DNA of 32,557 nt, from the NCBI GenBank assembly GCA_007693855.1, contig RECU01000015.1, positions 1 to 32,557 on the forward strand, given 5' to 3'. Below the pieces are notes generated by a model. The model worked only from the letters and a program-made list of their open reading frames with translations. It was not told the origin of the DNA and made no database searches. Origin of the DNA: Gammaproteobacteria bacterium. GTDB taxonomy: Bacteria; Pseudomonadota; Gammaproteobacteria; Steroidobacterales; PWYM01. Made by a program: the position numbers and the translations under genes. Every line of letters starts with the position of its first letter. Position 1 is the first letter of the stretch. Below, one piece after another: positions 25,818-32,557 of the stretch.

Positions 25818-27040
25818 GATCTGTCCGACCCGCCCTCGTTCGACGGGGGCGCCAGCGCGGGCAGGTCGCCTGCCGGGCCGGCGACCAGCGACAGGCCGCT
25901 GCGGAAGGCCTCCGCCGCCAGGTCGGCGTCGCCCAGGTGGGCCATCAGTTTCCCGTAGACCTGATAGCCGTCGGCCCGCGGTTTGAGCTCGAGGCTGGTC
26001 TCGAGATAACTGCGGGCCTTGCCCCACAATTCATTGGCGATGGCGAGGCGGCCGGCGGCCAGCAGCAGTTCGGCGTCTTCCGGGCGTTTTTCCAGCCATT
26101 TCTCGACCTGACGCAGACGGCGCTCGGCGTCGACACCGTCGAGCTCGCTATAGAGCAACACCAGCTCACCGTCCCAGCCTTGCCGGACGAGGTACTTCCG
26201 CAGCTCCTCCTCGCAGCGCTCGCCCTGCCCCAGCCGGACCAGCGCCCGGGCGCGGGCCCGCAGGAGTTCACTGTCCTGCTGCAGTGCCTTGGGCAGAGTC
26301 CGCCAGGTTCGCTCCAGTTCGTCGGCGTCGAGATCCGCCAGCCCCAGGACCCTTCCCACCGCGGTACGCGTGAGGCCCTCCATGCGGTGTTCTTCCAGCC
26401 GGGCATGGCTGCGCAGCTGGGGCAGCAGCGCGGCCAATTCGCGCCATTGGCTGCGCTGCTCATGCAGCCGTGCCGTGAGACTCAAGGCCTGGGGATGGTT
26501 GGCATGTCGTTCGTCGATACGCCGCAGCGTGGCCAGCGCCTCCTCATATTGTTCGTGCGCCAGCTGCAGCTCGGCCTGGGTCAGCAAGACTGCGGTCGCC
26601 GCCTTGGGCGTGCTCTCGTAGGCCAGTTTGAGCCAGCGATCGCGGCGCTCGTAGGCGCCCTGCAGCTGTGCTGCCCGCGCTGCCGTGAGATAGTGGATCA
26701 GTGGGGCATCGCTCCCGCCACCCCCGCGGGCGAGGATGCGCTCCCCGCGGGCCCACTGTCCCTCTGCATACGCGATCAGGCCGCGGGTAAATCGATTGCC
26801 GCTGCGCCGCTCCTGGTAGCGGCCCACCGCCTCGCCCAGCCGTCGCGGCGCCGACCAGGCCCACGCCAGCAGGCGCACCAGCAGATAGAGCACCAGCAGG
26901 ACCATCACCAGCACCGGCACGGAGGCCTCGGCCGTGTAGCCCAGGAAGCGGATCAGGACGTAGCCGCGATCCTCCAGCAGGAAGTGAGCCCCGAACGCGC
27001 CGGCAAGCAGCGCGACCAGCACCAGCAGCCCAACTCTCAC
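25814..27040 (-). CDS. hemY: HemY-like inner-membrane TPR protein
   Basis: A 408-residue protein with two N-terminal membrane helices (~3-22 and ~38-62) and a soluble part made of tetratricopeptide-like helix pairs ('LIHYLTAARAAQLQGAYERRDRWLKLAYE', 'LTQAELQLAHEQYEEALATLRRI', 'AAGRLAIANELWGKARSYLETSLELKP'). In E. coli the gene lies in hemCDXY; its product is not the protoporphyrinogen oxidase of the same name in Bacillus, and its role is unclear (possibly assembly or control of heme-synthesis enzymes). GTG 27040 overlaps the hemX stop (GTGA). Followed by the SDR gene in the same manner. Confidence 0.92.
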   Translation of the reverse strand: MRVGLLVLVALLAGAFGAHFLLEDRGYVLIRFLGYTAEASVPVLVMVLLVLYLLVRLLAWAWSAPRRLGEAVGRYQERRSGNRFTRGLIAYAEGQWARGERILARGGGGSDAPLIHYLTAARAAQLQGAYERRDRWLKLAYESTPKAATAVLLTQAELQLAHEQYEEALATLRRIDERHANHPQALSLTARLHEQRSQWRELAALLPQLRSHARLEEHRMEGLTRTAVGRVLGLADLDADELERTWRTLPKALQQDSELLRARARALVRLGQGERCEEELRKYLVRQGWDGELVLLYSELDGVDAERRLRQVEKWLEKRPEDAELLLAAGRLAIANELWGKARSYLETSLELKPRADGYQVYGKLMAHLGDADLAAEAFRSGLSLVAGPAGDLPALAPPSNEGGSDRS

Positions 27041-28308
27041 CCCTCGCGCTCCCGCAGCTGCGCATACTCGCGAAGCCGGCGCAGCGCACCATCCGCCGTC
27101 GGCAGCGACGGGGCGACATCGAGGCCGGCAAGTTCTTCCAGGCTGCTCTGGACGCTTGCGACGGCCGGGTGTTCAGGATCGAACCAGGCCTCCAGCCAGC
27201 GCATGGCGCTCTGCAGATGGTCCCGATACAGCGCCGTTTCACGCTGCAACAGCGCGAGTCGCGCGTTCTCGATCTGCAGCTCAAGATTACGGCGCAGGAA
27301 AAACACCTCGGCTGGCGCCAGTTGCGGGGTCAGGGGGGCGTCGTCACGGCGCACGCTCAGCATGCCCGAGAGGGCCTGGCGCAGCGCCGCCAGCGCGCGC
27401 TCCAGACCGGGCTCGGCGTCATCCGGACTGAGCGGCCGGTCTCCGGTAAACACGCCCGGGGCTGGCTGGGGTAGTGGCAGATCGTCGACCTGCTCGGCAA
27501 GACTGGCCAGGCGCAGGCTGATGCCGGCACGATCGACCCGTGGCACGGCCGCCAGCTGGGTCAGCTCGCGGGCGATCTCGGCGCGTACCGGCGCCAGTGC
27601 CGGCTCGTCGGCCTGCCTGAGGCGTGCGTCGGCCAGCTCGAGGGCACGCACGGCACGCTCCACGTCCGCCGTCAGCGCAAGCTCGGTATTGGCGATATTG
27701 AGGAAATACTCCGCCTCGGCCCGCAACCACCGCCGACGGGCATCATCCGAGACCCCGCGCAGGCTGGCCACGCTGTCTTCCAGGTCGGCAAGCCGCACAG
27801 GCCACTGCTCGAGATCCTCGCGCAGGCGCTGGATGTCGCGGCTGGTACTCTCGCGCAGCCGGGCAAGCTCCTGGTCGCTGTTCTCGCGCAGTCGGGACAC
27901 CTCGCGCGAAAGCGTGTCCTCGAGTGCGGTAAAGGCGCGGCGGCGGGTCTCGCCCTGCTCACGCAGGCTGTCGACGTCCGTGCGCAACGCCTCAAGGCGC
28001 CTGCGATTGCTGCCGGTGACCTCCAGCGCCTCGCGGGCAAGCTCATCGCCACCGCGCAGCTCCGCCAACTGCCGGGCCAGGCGCTCCTGCTGCCACCAGG
28101 CCGCACCACCAACACCCAGGGCGGCGAGCGCCAGCAGCAATGCCAGCGCGCCGGTGAAGCCCCCGCGGCGGCTGCGTGTTTCCGCCGGTCGTGGCCGTCG
28201 CCGACTGGCGTGCGCCTTCGACGAGGCGTCGTCTGCCGCCGCGTCCGGCGTGTCCCGGGTGGACGTTTCGGCTTCGGTGGCGGGGTCTGGGGATCTGGAT
28301 TCGCTCAT
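27037..28308 (-). CDS. hemX: HemX-like membrane protein (uroporphyrinogen III operon)
   Basis: A 423-residue single-pass protein. A charged, low-complexity cytoplasmic N-terminus (~1-50) leads to one membrane helix (~52-75: 'GALALLLALAALGVGGAAWW'), then a long coiled coil (~78-185, many Leu-Arg-Glu heptads) and the HemX domain ('WLRAEAEYFLNIANTELAL', 'FFLRRNLELQIENARLALLQ', 'YRDHLQSAMRWLEAWFD'). It was once called uroporphyrinogen III methyltransferase, but lacks SAM motifs; a structural or assembly role is more likely. ATG 28308 overlaps the hemD stop (ATGA), which selects this start over an in-frame ATG 12 codons earlier. Confidence 0.92.
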   Translation of the reverse strand: MSESRSPDPATEAETSTRDTPDAAADDASSKAHASRRRPRPAETRSRRGGFTGALALLLALAALGVGGAAWWQQERLARQLAELRGGDELAREALEVTGSNRRRLEALRTDVDSLREQGETRRRAFTALEDTLSREVSRLRENSDQELARLRESTSRDIQRLREDLEQWPVRLADLEDSVASLRGVSDDARRRWLRAEAEYFLNIANTELALTADVERAVRALELADARLRQADEPALAPVRAEIARELTQLAAVPRVDRAGISLRLASLAEQVDDLPLPQPAPGVFTGDRPLSPDDAEPGLERALAALRQALSGMLSVRRDDAPLTPQLAPAEVFFLRRNLELQIENARLALLQRETALYRDHLQSAMRWLEAWFDPEHPAVASVQSSLEELAGLDVAPSLPTADGALRRLREYAQLREREG

Positions 28309-29066
28309 GCACTGTCCGGGGCTGGGGGCGGTCGCCGCGACCATGCCTGCAGGCAGGCGCGCAGCGCTGAGACGTCAGGGCCACTGGCGCGGAGCACGCG
28401 CGCCACGCGGTCCCGTTCACGGGCGAGTTTTACCACACGATCACTCGCGGTCACCAATCCGTAGCATAGTGGCTCGCCCCCCAGCAGCGTGTGCAGGGCG
28501 GCCAGGCTCTCCACGCTGGTGGCCACCAGCCAGGGCGGGCCCGCGCCGGTGAGCAGCGCCCTGAGGTCCCGCAGGACGGCGGCGTCCGGCTGGGCAATCC
28601 GGCGTTCGTAGACCTCGATGTAGCGCACGTGTGCCCCACGCCGGGCCAGCGTCTCACCGAGGAGCGCTCGACCGCCGCGCCCACGCACGATCCAGATCTG
28701 CCTGCCAGCGACCTCGGCCAGGCCGGGTGCTGCCAGCAGGGCTTCGCTGTCGTAGCCATCCTGCGGGACGAGTTCCGGCGGATGACCGGCGGCACGAAGT
28801 TCTGCCGCCGTGCCGGCGCCGATGGCCCCGATCGTGGCCCCCGGTGCCGCGGCCAGCACCGCGGTGCCGTGCCGAACGGCATTCCGGCTGATAAAGATGA
28901 CGATGTTCGCCACCTCCGCCGGGGGGATGACCGCGACCAGCGGCCGGATCTCCAGCGAGGGAAAATGTCGGACGTCGAGGCCCAGCTCGCCCAGGGCCGC
29001 GCAAAGGCGCTCGCCGTCGGGCGTGGGTCGCAGCACCAGGCAGGGTTGGCCGACCAGGCGGTTCAC
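28305..29066 (-). CDS. hemD: Uroporphyrinogen III synthase
   Basis: A 253-residue enzyme that closes and inverts ring D of hydroxymethylbilane to give uroporphyrinogen III, the branch point to heme, siroheme and corrinoids. The family is poorly conserved, but the two-domain pattern is visible: 'VLRPTPDGERLCAALGELGLDVRHFPSLEIRPL' at the N-terminus, 'IVIFISRNAVRHG', 'IGAIGAGTAAEL', 'IWIVRGRGGRALLGETLARRGAHVRYIEVYER' and 'LVATSVESLAAL'. The start is GTG 29066, overlapping the hemC stop (GTGA). Position hemC-hemD-hemX confirms the call. Confidence 0.93.
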   Translation of the reverse strand: MNRLVGQPCLVLRPTPDGERLCAALGELGLDVRHFPSLEIRPLVAVIPPAEVANIVIFISRNAVRHGTAVLAAAPGATIGAIGAGTAAELRAAGHPPELVPQDGYDSEALLAAPGLAEVAGRQIWIVRGRGGRALLGETLARRGAHVRYIEVYERRIAQPDAAVLRDLRALLTGAGPPWLVATSVESLAALHTLLGGEPLCYGLVTASDRVVKLARERDRVARVLRASGPDVSALRACLQAWSRRPPPAPDSA

Positions 29067-29977
29067 GGCGCCTCGGCGGCGTCCAGCAGCTCGCCTGCGC
29101 CCTGGTTCAGCAGGGCTGTGGCCACCGAGCGGCCCAGCGCCTCCGGCGCGCGCTTCGGTCCCTGCGCTTCGGCCGCGAGGAGCTGTGTGCCGTCCACGGC
29201 CATCACCCTGCCGCGCAGCCGCAGGGTTTCCGGGTCCACAGCCTCGGCGTAGGCGGCAATCGGCGAACTGCAATCCCCGCCGAGCGCGGCGCCGAAGGCC
29301 CGCTCGGCGGCGATACGCGCGCCGCTTGCGGCGTCATGCAGTGGCAGCAGCTGACGCCGGATGTCGTCATCGCCCTGGCGGCATTCGATGCCGACCACAC
29401 CCTGGCCGATCGCTGGCAGCGACAGTTCCGCCGGCAGACGCTCACGGATACGCTCCCCGAGCCCAAGGCGCTCTAGTCCTGCACAGGCCAGGATGATGGC
29501 GTCGAATTCGCCGGCATCCAGCTTCCCCAGGCGGGTCTCGACGTTACCGCGCAGCAGGCCCACCCGCAGATCCGGGCGCGCGTGCAGCAACTGGCTGCGT
29601 CTACGGATACTGGCGGTGCCGATCCGGGCGCCGTGGGGCAACGCCGCGAAATTCTCGTGGTCATTGCTGACCAGCGCATCGAGCGGGCTGCCACCGGCGA
29701 GCACCACGGCCAGTTCGAATCCCGGCGGCATGTGCGCTGGCACGTCCTTCATGGAGTGCACCGCAATATCGGCCCGATGCTCTGCCATGGCCTGCTCAAG
29801 GGCCTTGATGAACAGGCCTTTACCCCCGATCCGGGCGAGGCTGCTGTCCAGCCGCTGATCGCCTTCGGTGACCATCGGCACCAATTCCACCTCGTTACCC
29901 AGAGCCTCAAGGCAACTGGCAACATGCTTGGCCTGCCACAGCGCCAGGCGGCTGCGGCGGGTCGCAATGCGAATCAT
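29063..29977 (-). CDS. hemC: Porphobilinogen deaminase (hydroxymethylbilane synthase)
   Basis: A 304-residue enzyme that links four porphobilinogens into hydroxymethylbilane. The dipyrromethane cofactor is held by Cys236 in 'LGGDCSSPIAAYA'; the catalytic Asp79 lies in 'AVHSMKDVP'; 'RIGTASIRRRSQL' and 'RGNVETRLGKLD' are the substrate-binding arginine stretches. 'IRIATRRSRLALWQAKHV' is the normal N-terminus. ATG 29977 has GGGGAG about nine bases upstream. It is the first gene of hemCDXY-SDR and probably has its own promoter in the 108-base gap behind the DUF4124 gene. Confidence 0.97.
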   Translation of the reverse strand: MIRIATRRSRLALWQAKHVASCLEALGNEVELVPMVTEGDQRLDSSLARIGGKGLFIKALEQAMAEHRADIAVHSMKDVPAHMPPGFELAVVLAGGSPLDALVSNDHENFAALPHGARIGTASIRRRSQLLHARPDLRVGLLRGNVETRLGKLDAGEFDAIILACAGLERLGLGERIRERLPAELSLPAIGQGVVGIECRQGDDDIRRQLLPLHDAASGARIAAERAFGAALGGDCSSPIAAYAEAVDPETLRLRGRVMAVDGTQLLAAEAQGPKRAPEALGRSVATALLNQGAGELLDAAEAP

Positions 29978-30015
29978 GACTGGGGACTCCCCGGGGCTGG
30001 TGGCATCAGCCTGCC

Positions 30016-30021
30016 ATTATC
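30016..30021 (-). promoter_or_regulatory. Possible -10 element for the hemC operon
   Basis: On the minus strand GATAAT (5 of 6 to consensus) lies 39 bases ahead of the hemC ATG. The -35 at normal spacing is poor, so this is only a candidate. Confidence 0.35.
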
Positions 30022-30077
30022 GCCCGGGGGTGCTGGAGGATGCACCCGCCGTCCTGCCGACGGCCAGTGGGGTCAGT

Positions 30078-30099
30078 CCTGGTGTTCAGTCACACCAGG
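30078..30099 (-). repeat. Hairpin across the stop codon of the DUF4124 gene
   Basis: On the plus strand CCTGGTGT (30078-30085) and ACACCAGG (30092-30099) are exact inverted copies with a six-base loop that contains the stop codon (30086-30088) of the minus-strand gene. No T run follows on the minus strand, so it is not a typical intrinsic terminator; it may protect the mRNA 3' end. Confidence 0.5.
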
Positions 30100-30508
30100 C
30101 GTCAACCAGTTCACGGGCTTCGTCGCGCAGCATCTCGATTTCTTCGTCAGCGAGGAACTGCCGCTCGCCGTCCGCGCCCTCCCGGTAGAGTCTCGGTGCA
30201 CGCTCGAGCTGCGACAGGCGGGCACGTGCGGCCTCGCAGTTCGCGCTGCGCTGCGCGTCCACCTGTTCCGGATCCGGTTCCGCGAAAAGTTTGCCCTGGG
30301 CGTCGCTGCCGGCGGGCACGTCGCCTGAGGGCGCCGGGGGGCGTGTCTCGGTCGGCCGCGGCGCGCGAACCGCGACCCGTTCGGCCTGCTCCGTGACCGG
30401 CCGGTCGGAGTAATGGACGATGCCGTTTGCGTCTACCCAGCGATAGACCTCGCTTGCATTCGCCGCAAGCATCGGCAGCAAGGCACAGCACATCAGGATC
30501 AGTCGCAT
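30086..30508 (-). CDS. Exported DUF4124 protein
   Basis: A 140-residue protein with a short signal peptide (MRLILMCCALLPML, cleavage near ANA at residue 18) followed at once by the DUF4124 domain 'EVYRWVDANGIVHYSDRPV' (20-38), a small beta-rich periplasmic module. The middle is Pro/Ala-rich and the end helical and acidic, with Cys residues near 90 and 139 that could form a disulfide. Function unknown; DUF4124 proteins are common in Chromatiales and Xanthomonadales. I chose ATG 30508 because it gives the signal peptide at the exact N-terminus. A 16-base palindrome lies 18 bases upstream of the start. Confidence 0.85.
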   Translation of the reverse strand: MRLILMCCALLPMLAANASEVYRWVDANGIVHYSDRPVTEQAERVAVRAPRPTETRPPAPSGDVPAGSDAQGKLFAEPDPEQVDAQRSANCEAARARLSQLERAPRLYREGADGERQFLADEEIEMLRDEARELVDAWCD

Positions 30509-30525
30509 GATGGTTTCCACGTCAT

Positions 30526-30541
30526 TTCGCCAGCTGGCGAA
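30526..30541. promoter_or_regulatory. Perfect 16-base palindrome upstream of the DUF4124 gene
   Basis: TTCGCCAGCTGGCGAA is exactly self-complementary, ending 18 bases before the DUF4124 start codon. It could be an operator for a dimeric regulator, or an RNA hairpin in the 5' UTR. I do not recognise it as the site of a known regulator. Confidence 0.4.
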
Positions 30542-30814
30542 TAGGGCCCCCGTCCGGGGCGCCACGGATTGTCGGTAGAGGCTAGCAAGGCCCCCGGCCG
30601 CAGAGCGTTAACCAGTCCTCAGTTTGTCCCATCGTGCGGGATAAAAAAAGCGGGCCCGGAGGCCCGCCTGAAGTGCGCTCATCAACCGCGTTTTGCGAGG
30701 TGCGGGGCGGGCCTGCCGCCGATGCCTGCCGTCGCAGGAATCGGGGGAGAAGCTCACGACCTGTGGACACGGCGACCGGCCGCCCCGCAATTGAGCGCTG
30801 CATTGCTCGGTAAA
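30542..30814 (-). other. Gene-free stretch between the DUF4124 and amtB genes
   Basis: I find no coding frame that looks real. The stretch holds the amtB terminator (30643-30667) and, to its right, about 147 bases of amtB 3' UTR (30668-30814) with no further motif that I recognise. To the left lie about 100 bases that must contain the DUF4124 promoter, for which no hexamer pair at good spacing is evident. Confidence 0.5.
30643..30667 (-). terminator. Intrinsic terminator of the glnK-amtB operon
   Basis: Read on the minus strand, GCGGGCC (30667-30661) pairs exactly with GGCCCGC (30656-30650) around a four-base loop and is followed by seven T (30649-30643). It lies about 147 bases past the amtB stop. 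Confidence 0.9.
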
Positions 30815-32068
30815 TTACTTCTCGCTGCGGGTGAACTCCGGGTAGGCCTCGAGGCCGCACTCGTGCAGGTCCACGCCGTCATATTCCTCTTCCTCACTGA
30901 CCCGGATGCCCATCACCATCTTGATGACGAACCACACCAGCAGGCTGACACCGAACACCCAGGCGAAGATCACGCCAAGTCCGGTCAACTGACCTATCAG
31001 GGTGGCCTCGTCGTTCGACAGCAGCACCGCGAGCACGCCCCAGATACCGGCCACGCCGTGCACCGAGATCGCGCCAACCGGGTCGTCGATCCGGAACTTG
31101 CGGTCGAGCAGTACGATCGAGCCGACCGCGATGAGCCCGCCGATGGCGCCGATCACGGTGGCCAGCAGGGGCGTGGGGGTCAGCGGCTCGGCCGTGATCG
31201 ACACCAGTCCGGCGAGTGCGCCGTTGAGTGCGAAGGTGAGATCCGCCTTGCCGAACCAGATCTTGGCCAGGATCAGCGCGGCGACCAGGCCGCCTGCGGC
31301 TGCGAGGTTGGTGTTGGTGAAGACCAGGGCCACCGCATTGGCTGACTCCACATCGGAGACCTTCAGCTCCGAGCCGCCGTTGAAGCCGAACCAGCCCATC
31401 CAGAGGATGAACATGCCAAGCGTGGCCAGCGGCAGGTTCGCACCGGGCAGGGCATTGACCTGACCGCCGGGGCCGTATTTGCCCTTGCGCGCGCCCAGCA
31501 GGATGACGCCCGCGAGTGCTGCGGCCGCGCCAGCCATGTGGACGATGCCGGAACCCGCGTAATCGGAGTAGCCGAGGTCATCAAGGAAGCCCTCGCCCCA
31601 GCTCCAGTAGCCCTGGATCGGGTAGATGAAGCCGGTCAGCACGACCGCGAAGGCCAGGAACGCCCAGAGCTTCATGCGCTCGGCAACCGCACCGGAGACG
31701 ATGGACATGGCCGTGGCCACGAACACCACCTGGAAGAAGAAATCCGAGAGATCCGAATAATACGGGGCATCCTCGCCGCCGCCGACGACATCCGCCACGC
31801 TGTTGTCCGCGCTGCCGAGAATGCCGAAGCCGCCGAAGAAGCTGCCGCCGTCACCGCCATACATCAGGTTGTAGCCGACCAGCATGTACATGATGCAGGC
31901 GATCGAATAGAGCGCCACGTTCTTGGTCAGGATCTCCGCGGTGTTCTTGGCCCGCACCAGGCCGGATTCCAGCATGGTGAAGCCGGCGGCCATCCACATG
32001 ACGAACGCGCCCGAGATCAGAAAATAAAACGTGTCCAGCGCGTAACTCAACTCCATGACTTGTTCCAC
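30815..32068 (-). CDS. amtB: Ammonium transporter AmtB
   Basis: A 417-residue, eleven-helix inner-membrane channel for ammonium. The pore twin histidines are His177 ('GSGIVHMAGA') and His337 ('ISVHGVAGIWG'); 'FFQVVFVATAMSIVSGAVAERM' (~111-132) and 'GWFGFNGGSELK' (~225-236) are typical family segments. There is no long N-terminal signal sequence. The C-terminal tail ends 'DGVDLHECGLEAYPEF', which matches the tail of family members that contacts GlnK. The start is GTG 32068, with AGGAGG well placed upstream; an ATG four codons later is too far from it. It follows glnK by 43 bases: low nitrogen should turn on both, and GlnK blocks AmtB when ammonium returns. Confidence 0.96.
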   Translation of the reverse strand: MEQVMELSYALDTFYFLISGAFVMWMAAGFTMLESGLVRAKNTAEILTKNVALYSIACIMYMLVGYNLMYGGDGGSFFGGFGILGSADNSVADVVGGGEDAPYYSDLSDFFFQVVFVATAMSIVSGAVAERMKLWAFLAFAVVLTGFIYPIQGYWSWGEGFLDDLGYSDYAGSGIVHMAGAAAALAGVILLGARKGKYGPGGQVNALPGANLPLATLGMFILWMGWFGFNGGSELKVSDVESANAVALVFTNTNLAAAGGLVAALILAKIWFGKADLTFALNGALAGLVSITAEPLTPTPLLATVIGAIGGLIAVGSIVLLDRKFRIDDPVGAISVHGVAGIWGVLAVLLSNDEATLIGQLTGLGVIFAWVFGVSLLVWFVIKMVMGIRVSEEEEYDGVDLHECGLEAYPEFTRSEK

Positions 32069-32111
32069 GAGTGTGTCCTCCTCGATTTGTGCTTACAGGC
32101 CGCGCTGGGCG

Positions 32112-32557
<446 letters not shown>

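Noticed and set aside
25412-28552. A very long open frame on the plus strand opposite the hem genes
   Set aside because: It runs antisense to hemX, hemY and the SDR gene, is Arg/Ser-rich low-complexity sequence, and has no domain; such frames are common opposite GC-rich genes.

Overview
This is a GC-rich, densely packed chromosomal stretch from a gammaproteobacterium. The gene neighbourhoods (DUF484-xerC-hslVU-DUF971-ubiE-ubiJ-ubiB, hemCDXY plus an SDR protein, a YbdG-type channel, DUF4124, DUF484) suggest a Chromatiales/Ectothiorhodospiraceae- or Wenzhouxiangellaceae-like lineage. That placement is inferred from gene content only. I see no mobile element, CRISPR array, rRNA or tRNA. Almost everything is core metabolism or housekeeping.

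Layout. 1-2581 (minus): 5' part of a YihG-like acyltransferase, an ABC exporter with fused membrane and ATPase domains, and a small conserved protein. 2701-5015 (plus): an SLC13-type permease with TrkA-C-like domains and a DUF4870 membrane protein. 5025-13563 (plus): a promoter, a tryptophan leader peptide, an attenuator, then trpE-G-D-C-F-B-A, followed without a visible terminator by a DUF2007/zinc-ribbon protein and a YbdG-like mechanosensitive channel; a strong intrinsic terminator ends the unit. 13689-16238 (plus): a secreted M14 zinc carboxypeptidase-like protein. 16299-19738 (minus): DUF971-ubiE-ubiJ-ubiB (ubiquinone synthesis). 19758-24163 (minus): dapF-DUF484-xerC-hslV-hslU. 24290-24928 (plus): an orphan ParA ATPase. 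24936-29977 (minus): hemC-hemD-hemX-hemY-SDR. 30086-30508 (minus): DUF4124 protein. 30815-32557 (minus): 3' end of a probable outer-membrane barrel gene, then glnK and amtB.

The best find is the control region of the trp operon. A 26-residue leader peptide (5063-5143) carries three consecutive Trp codons. It is followed by a complete set of competing RNA structures: a 1:2 hairpin directly after the Trp codons, a 2:3 antiterminator, and a 3:4 terminator with nine U residues. The only good promoter places transcription start within a few bases of the leader AUG, so the peptide is probably translated from a leaderless or nearly leaderless mRNA. The seven trp genes are all present, unfused and mostly overlapping by 1-14 bases, so one attenuation decision controls the whole pathway and possibly the channel gene downstream.

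Other points of interest are a TrpF whose usual catalytic Asp is Glu, an apparently structured 3' region after the channel gene, and several perfect inverted repeats in intergenic regions (dapF/parA, upstream of the DUF4124 gene, and between the convergent M14 and ubiB genes).
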